In this document: one piece after another, positions 6,814 through 7,685 of the stretch
How the letters are laid out: each line of letters starts with the position of its first letter
Position numbering within the stretch: the first letter of the stretch is position 1
From: Tatlockia sp.
GTDB lineage: Bacteria > Cyanobacteriota > Cyanobacteriia > Cyanobacteriales > Chroococcidiopsidaceae
DNA: 7,685 nt
Assembly: GCA_013698215.1 (NCBI GenBank)
Contig: JACCVJ010000039.1
Location: 1-7,685, forward strand
Direction of reading: 5' to 3'
Made by a program: the position numbers and the translations under genes
The notes under the pieces: generated by a model
What the model was told of the DNA's origin: nothing
The model's input: only the letters and a program-made list of their open reading frames with translations
Databases searched by the model: none

Positions 6814-6861
6814 ATTGTACTACTACGTGCGAGTTTTGCTAAAATAATTACCGCGATTATA
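6814..6861 (-). promoter_or_regulatory. candidate promoters for the TerB-C/BrxD/helicase unit
   Basis: The 114-bp gap between the DUF815 gene and the coiled-coil gene holds two sigma-70-like candidates on the minus strand. One pairs TTAGCA (6842-6837) with TACAAT (6819-6814) at a 17-base spacing, leaving a leader of about 40 bases before the ATG at 6768. The other is a perfect TATAAT (6861-6856) without a recognisable -35 box. No terminator hairpin is evident after the DUF815 stop, so read-through from upstream is also possible. These are predictions from short motifs only. Confidence 0.3.
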
Positions 6862-6882
6862 AGCATTATCTAAATAATTCTT

Positions 6883-7685
6883 CTACTTAGTTGCTAAATC
6901 TGCTTGCATAAAGTCAATAAACTGTCGTGCAGTCCTTCCCGAACGCCCATTATGACGAGTAGCCCATTGCAAAGCCTGATATTCTAAGTCTTGCTGGCTA
7001 AGAGTAATATTAGCTTGGGCGGCTAAGTGACGAACAATTTTTAAATAGGTTTTTTGGTCGGCGCTCTCAAAAGTTATAGTTAAACCAAAGCGATCGCTAA
7101 AAGATAGTTTTTCTTGTACTGTATCCCAAGTATGGATTTCTTCGCTATTACTGGGACTTGGGCGATCGTCAAAAAATTCTTTAATTAAGTGTCGCCGATT
7201 AGAAGTAGCATAGACCACTACATTTTGGGGGCGGGCGGTTAAATTGCCCTCCAGTACCACTTTAAGAGCCTTAAAAGCATCATCATCTTCCTCAAACGAT
7301 AAATCGTCCACAAAGATAATGAACTTCTGTACAGCGCCGCGCAACTGCTCCAAAATGGTAGGTAAGGCTTGCAAGTCCGATTTAGCAACTTCAATTATCC
7401 GCAATTGGCGACTTTGATATTCATGCAGCAATCCTTTAACTAAGGAAGATTTACCCGAACCGCGACTACCGTATAGTAATACGTGCAAAGCTGGATAACC
7501 TGCAAGTAAAAACTCTGTATTTTTAATTAAAGTATCGCGCTGGTACTCGTAACCCGCCAGTTGATTTACTTGCACGGGATCGGGAGTATTTATACCCACA
7601 AGTTGCCCTGATTGCCAGCGTAAAGCCTGGTATTGAGCAAATAAACCCGTACCATACTGCTGATAATACGCGGCTAAATCTTCTA
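6883..7685 (-). CDS. DUF815-family AAA+ ATPase, N-terminus beyond window edge
   Basis: The visible 266 residues are the C-terminal part of a DUF815 ATP-binding protein. The frame stays open to the window end, and the residues upstream of the GTG at 7599 (for example GTGLFAQYQALRW) are typical of the family, so that GTG is not the true start. Counting from the edge: LAGYEYQRD (42-50), Walker A GSRGSGKSS (72-80), IEVAKSDL (97-104), Walker B FIIFVDDLSFE (121-131), sensor-1-like YATSNRRHL (158-166), SDRFGL with a probable arginine finger (196-201) and the sensor-2-like GRSGRTARQFI (247-257). Family members are widespread cytoplasmic ATPases, usually around 400 residues or longer, with no firmly established function. 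It is separated from the next gene by 114 bp with possible promoters, unlike the tight spacing further on, so it is probably an independent housekeeping gene. The ATPase machinery looks intact. Confidence 0.93.
   Translation of the reverse strand, partial: EDLAAYYQQYGTGLFAQYQALRWQSGQLVGINTPDPVQVNQLAGYEYQRDTLIKNTEFLLAGYPALHVLLYGSRGSGKSSLVKGLLHEYQSRQLRIIEVAKSDLQALPTILEQLRGAVQKFIIFVDDLSFEEDDDAFKALKVVLEGNLTARPQNVVVYATSNRRHLIKEFFDDRPSPSNSEEIHTWDTVQEKLSFSDRFGLTITFESADQKTYLKIVRHLAAQANITLSQQDLEYQALQWATRHNGRSGRTARQFIDFMQADLATK
7090..7097. repeat. HIP1 palindrome GCGATCGC
   Basis: An exact copy in the DUF815 gene; it overlaps the codons of the conserved SDRFGL segment. Confidence 0.85.

Noticed and set aside
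6617..6847. Plus-strand 76-codon open frame
   Set aside because: It is mostly antisense to the membrane hairpin of the coiled-coil protein and has no ribosome-binding site or recognisable domain.
6883..7599. GTG at 7599 as the start of the DUF815 gene
   Set aside because: The frame stays open to the window edge, and the upstream residues match the family, so the gene starts outside the window.
1..7685. CRISPR array, insertion sequence or tRNA gene
   Set aside because: No spaced direct repeats, transposase reading frame, terminal inverted repeats or cloverleaf-like sequence was seen on either strand.

Overview
The window looks like cyanobacterial chromosome. It is AT-rich, it carries four exact copies of the cyanobacterial repeat HIP1 (GCGATCGC, at 3135, 3374, 6288 and 7090), and its protein families fit that group. 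I cannot name the genus. Every convincing gene is on the minus strand, so transcription runs from base 7685 towards base 1. The description below follows that direction.

7685-6883 is the C-terminal part of a DUF815-type AAA+ ATPase that continues beyond the window edge. A 114-bp gap holding possible promoters follows. Next comes a tightly packed three-gene unit. 6768-5623 encodes a membrane-anchored coiled-coil protein ending in a TerB-C-like domain. 5622-4303 encodes a P-loop ATPase of the DUF2791/BrxD family. 4306-2126 encodes an Lhr-like superfamily II helicase of the BrxHI type. The first junction has no gap (TAAATG) and the second is an ATGA overlap, so the three proteins are very probably made together. 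After a 413-bp non-coding stretch come three TerD-family genes in a row. The first (1712-1137) has an in-frame amber codon at 1301-1299. The second (1089-487) is intact and carries an unusual insertion. The third (380-1) is cut by the window edge.

The most interesting feature is the three-gene unit. BrxD and BrxHI are known as partners in some BREX phage-defence systems, but no BREX methyltransferase (PglX) or phosphatase (PglZ) is visible here. The pair is instead coupled to a membrane-tethered TerB-C protein and lies beside TerD genes, which encode calcium-binding stress proteins. I infer a Ter-linked, membrane-located DNA-processing module, possibly a defence or DNA-damage system. Its function cannot be proven from the sequence.

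The DUF815 ATPase is probably a separate housekeeping gene and marks the upstream boundary of the module.
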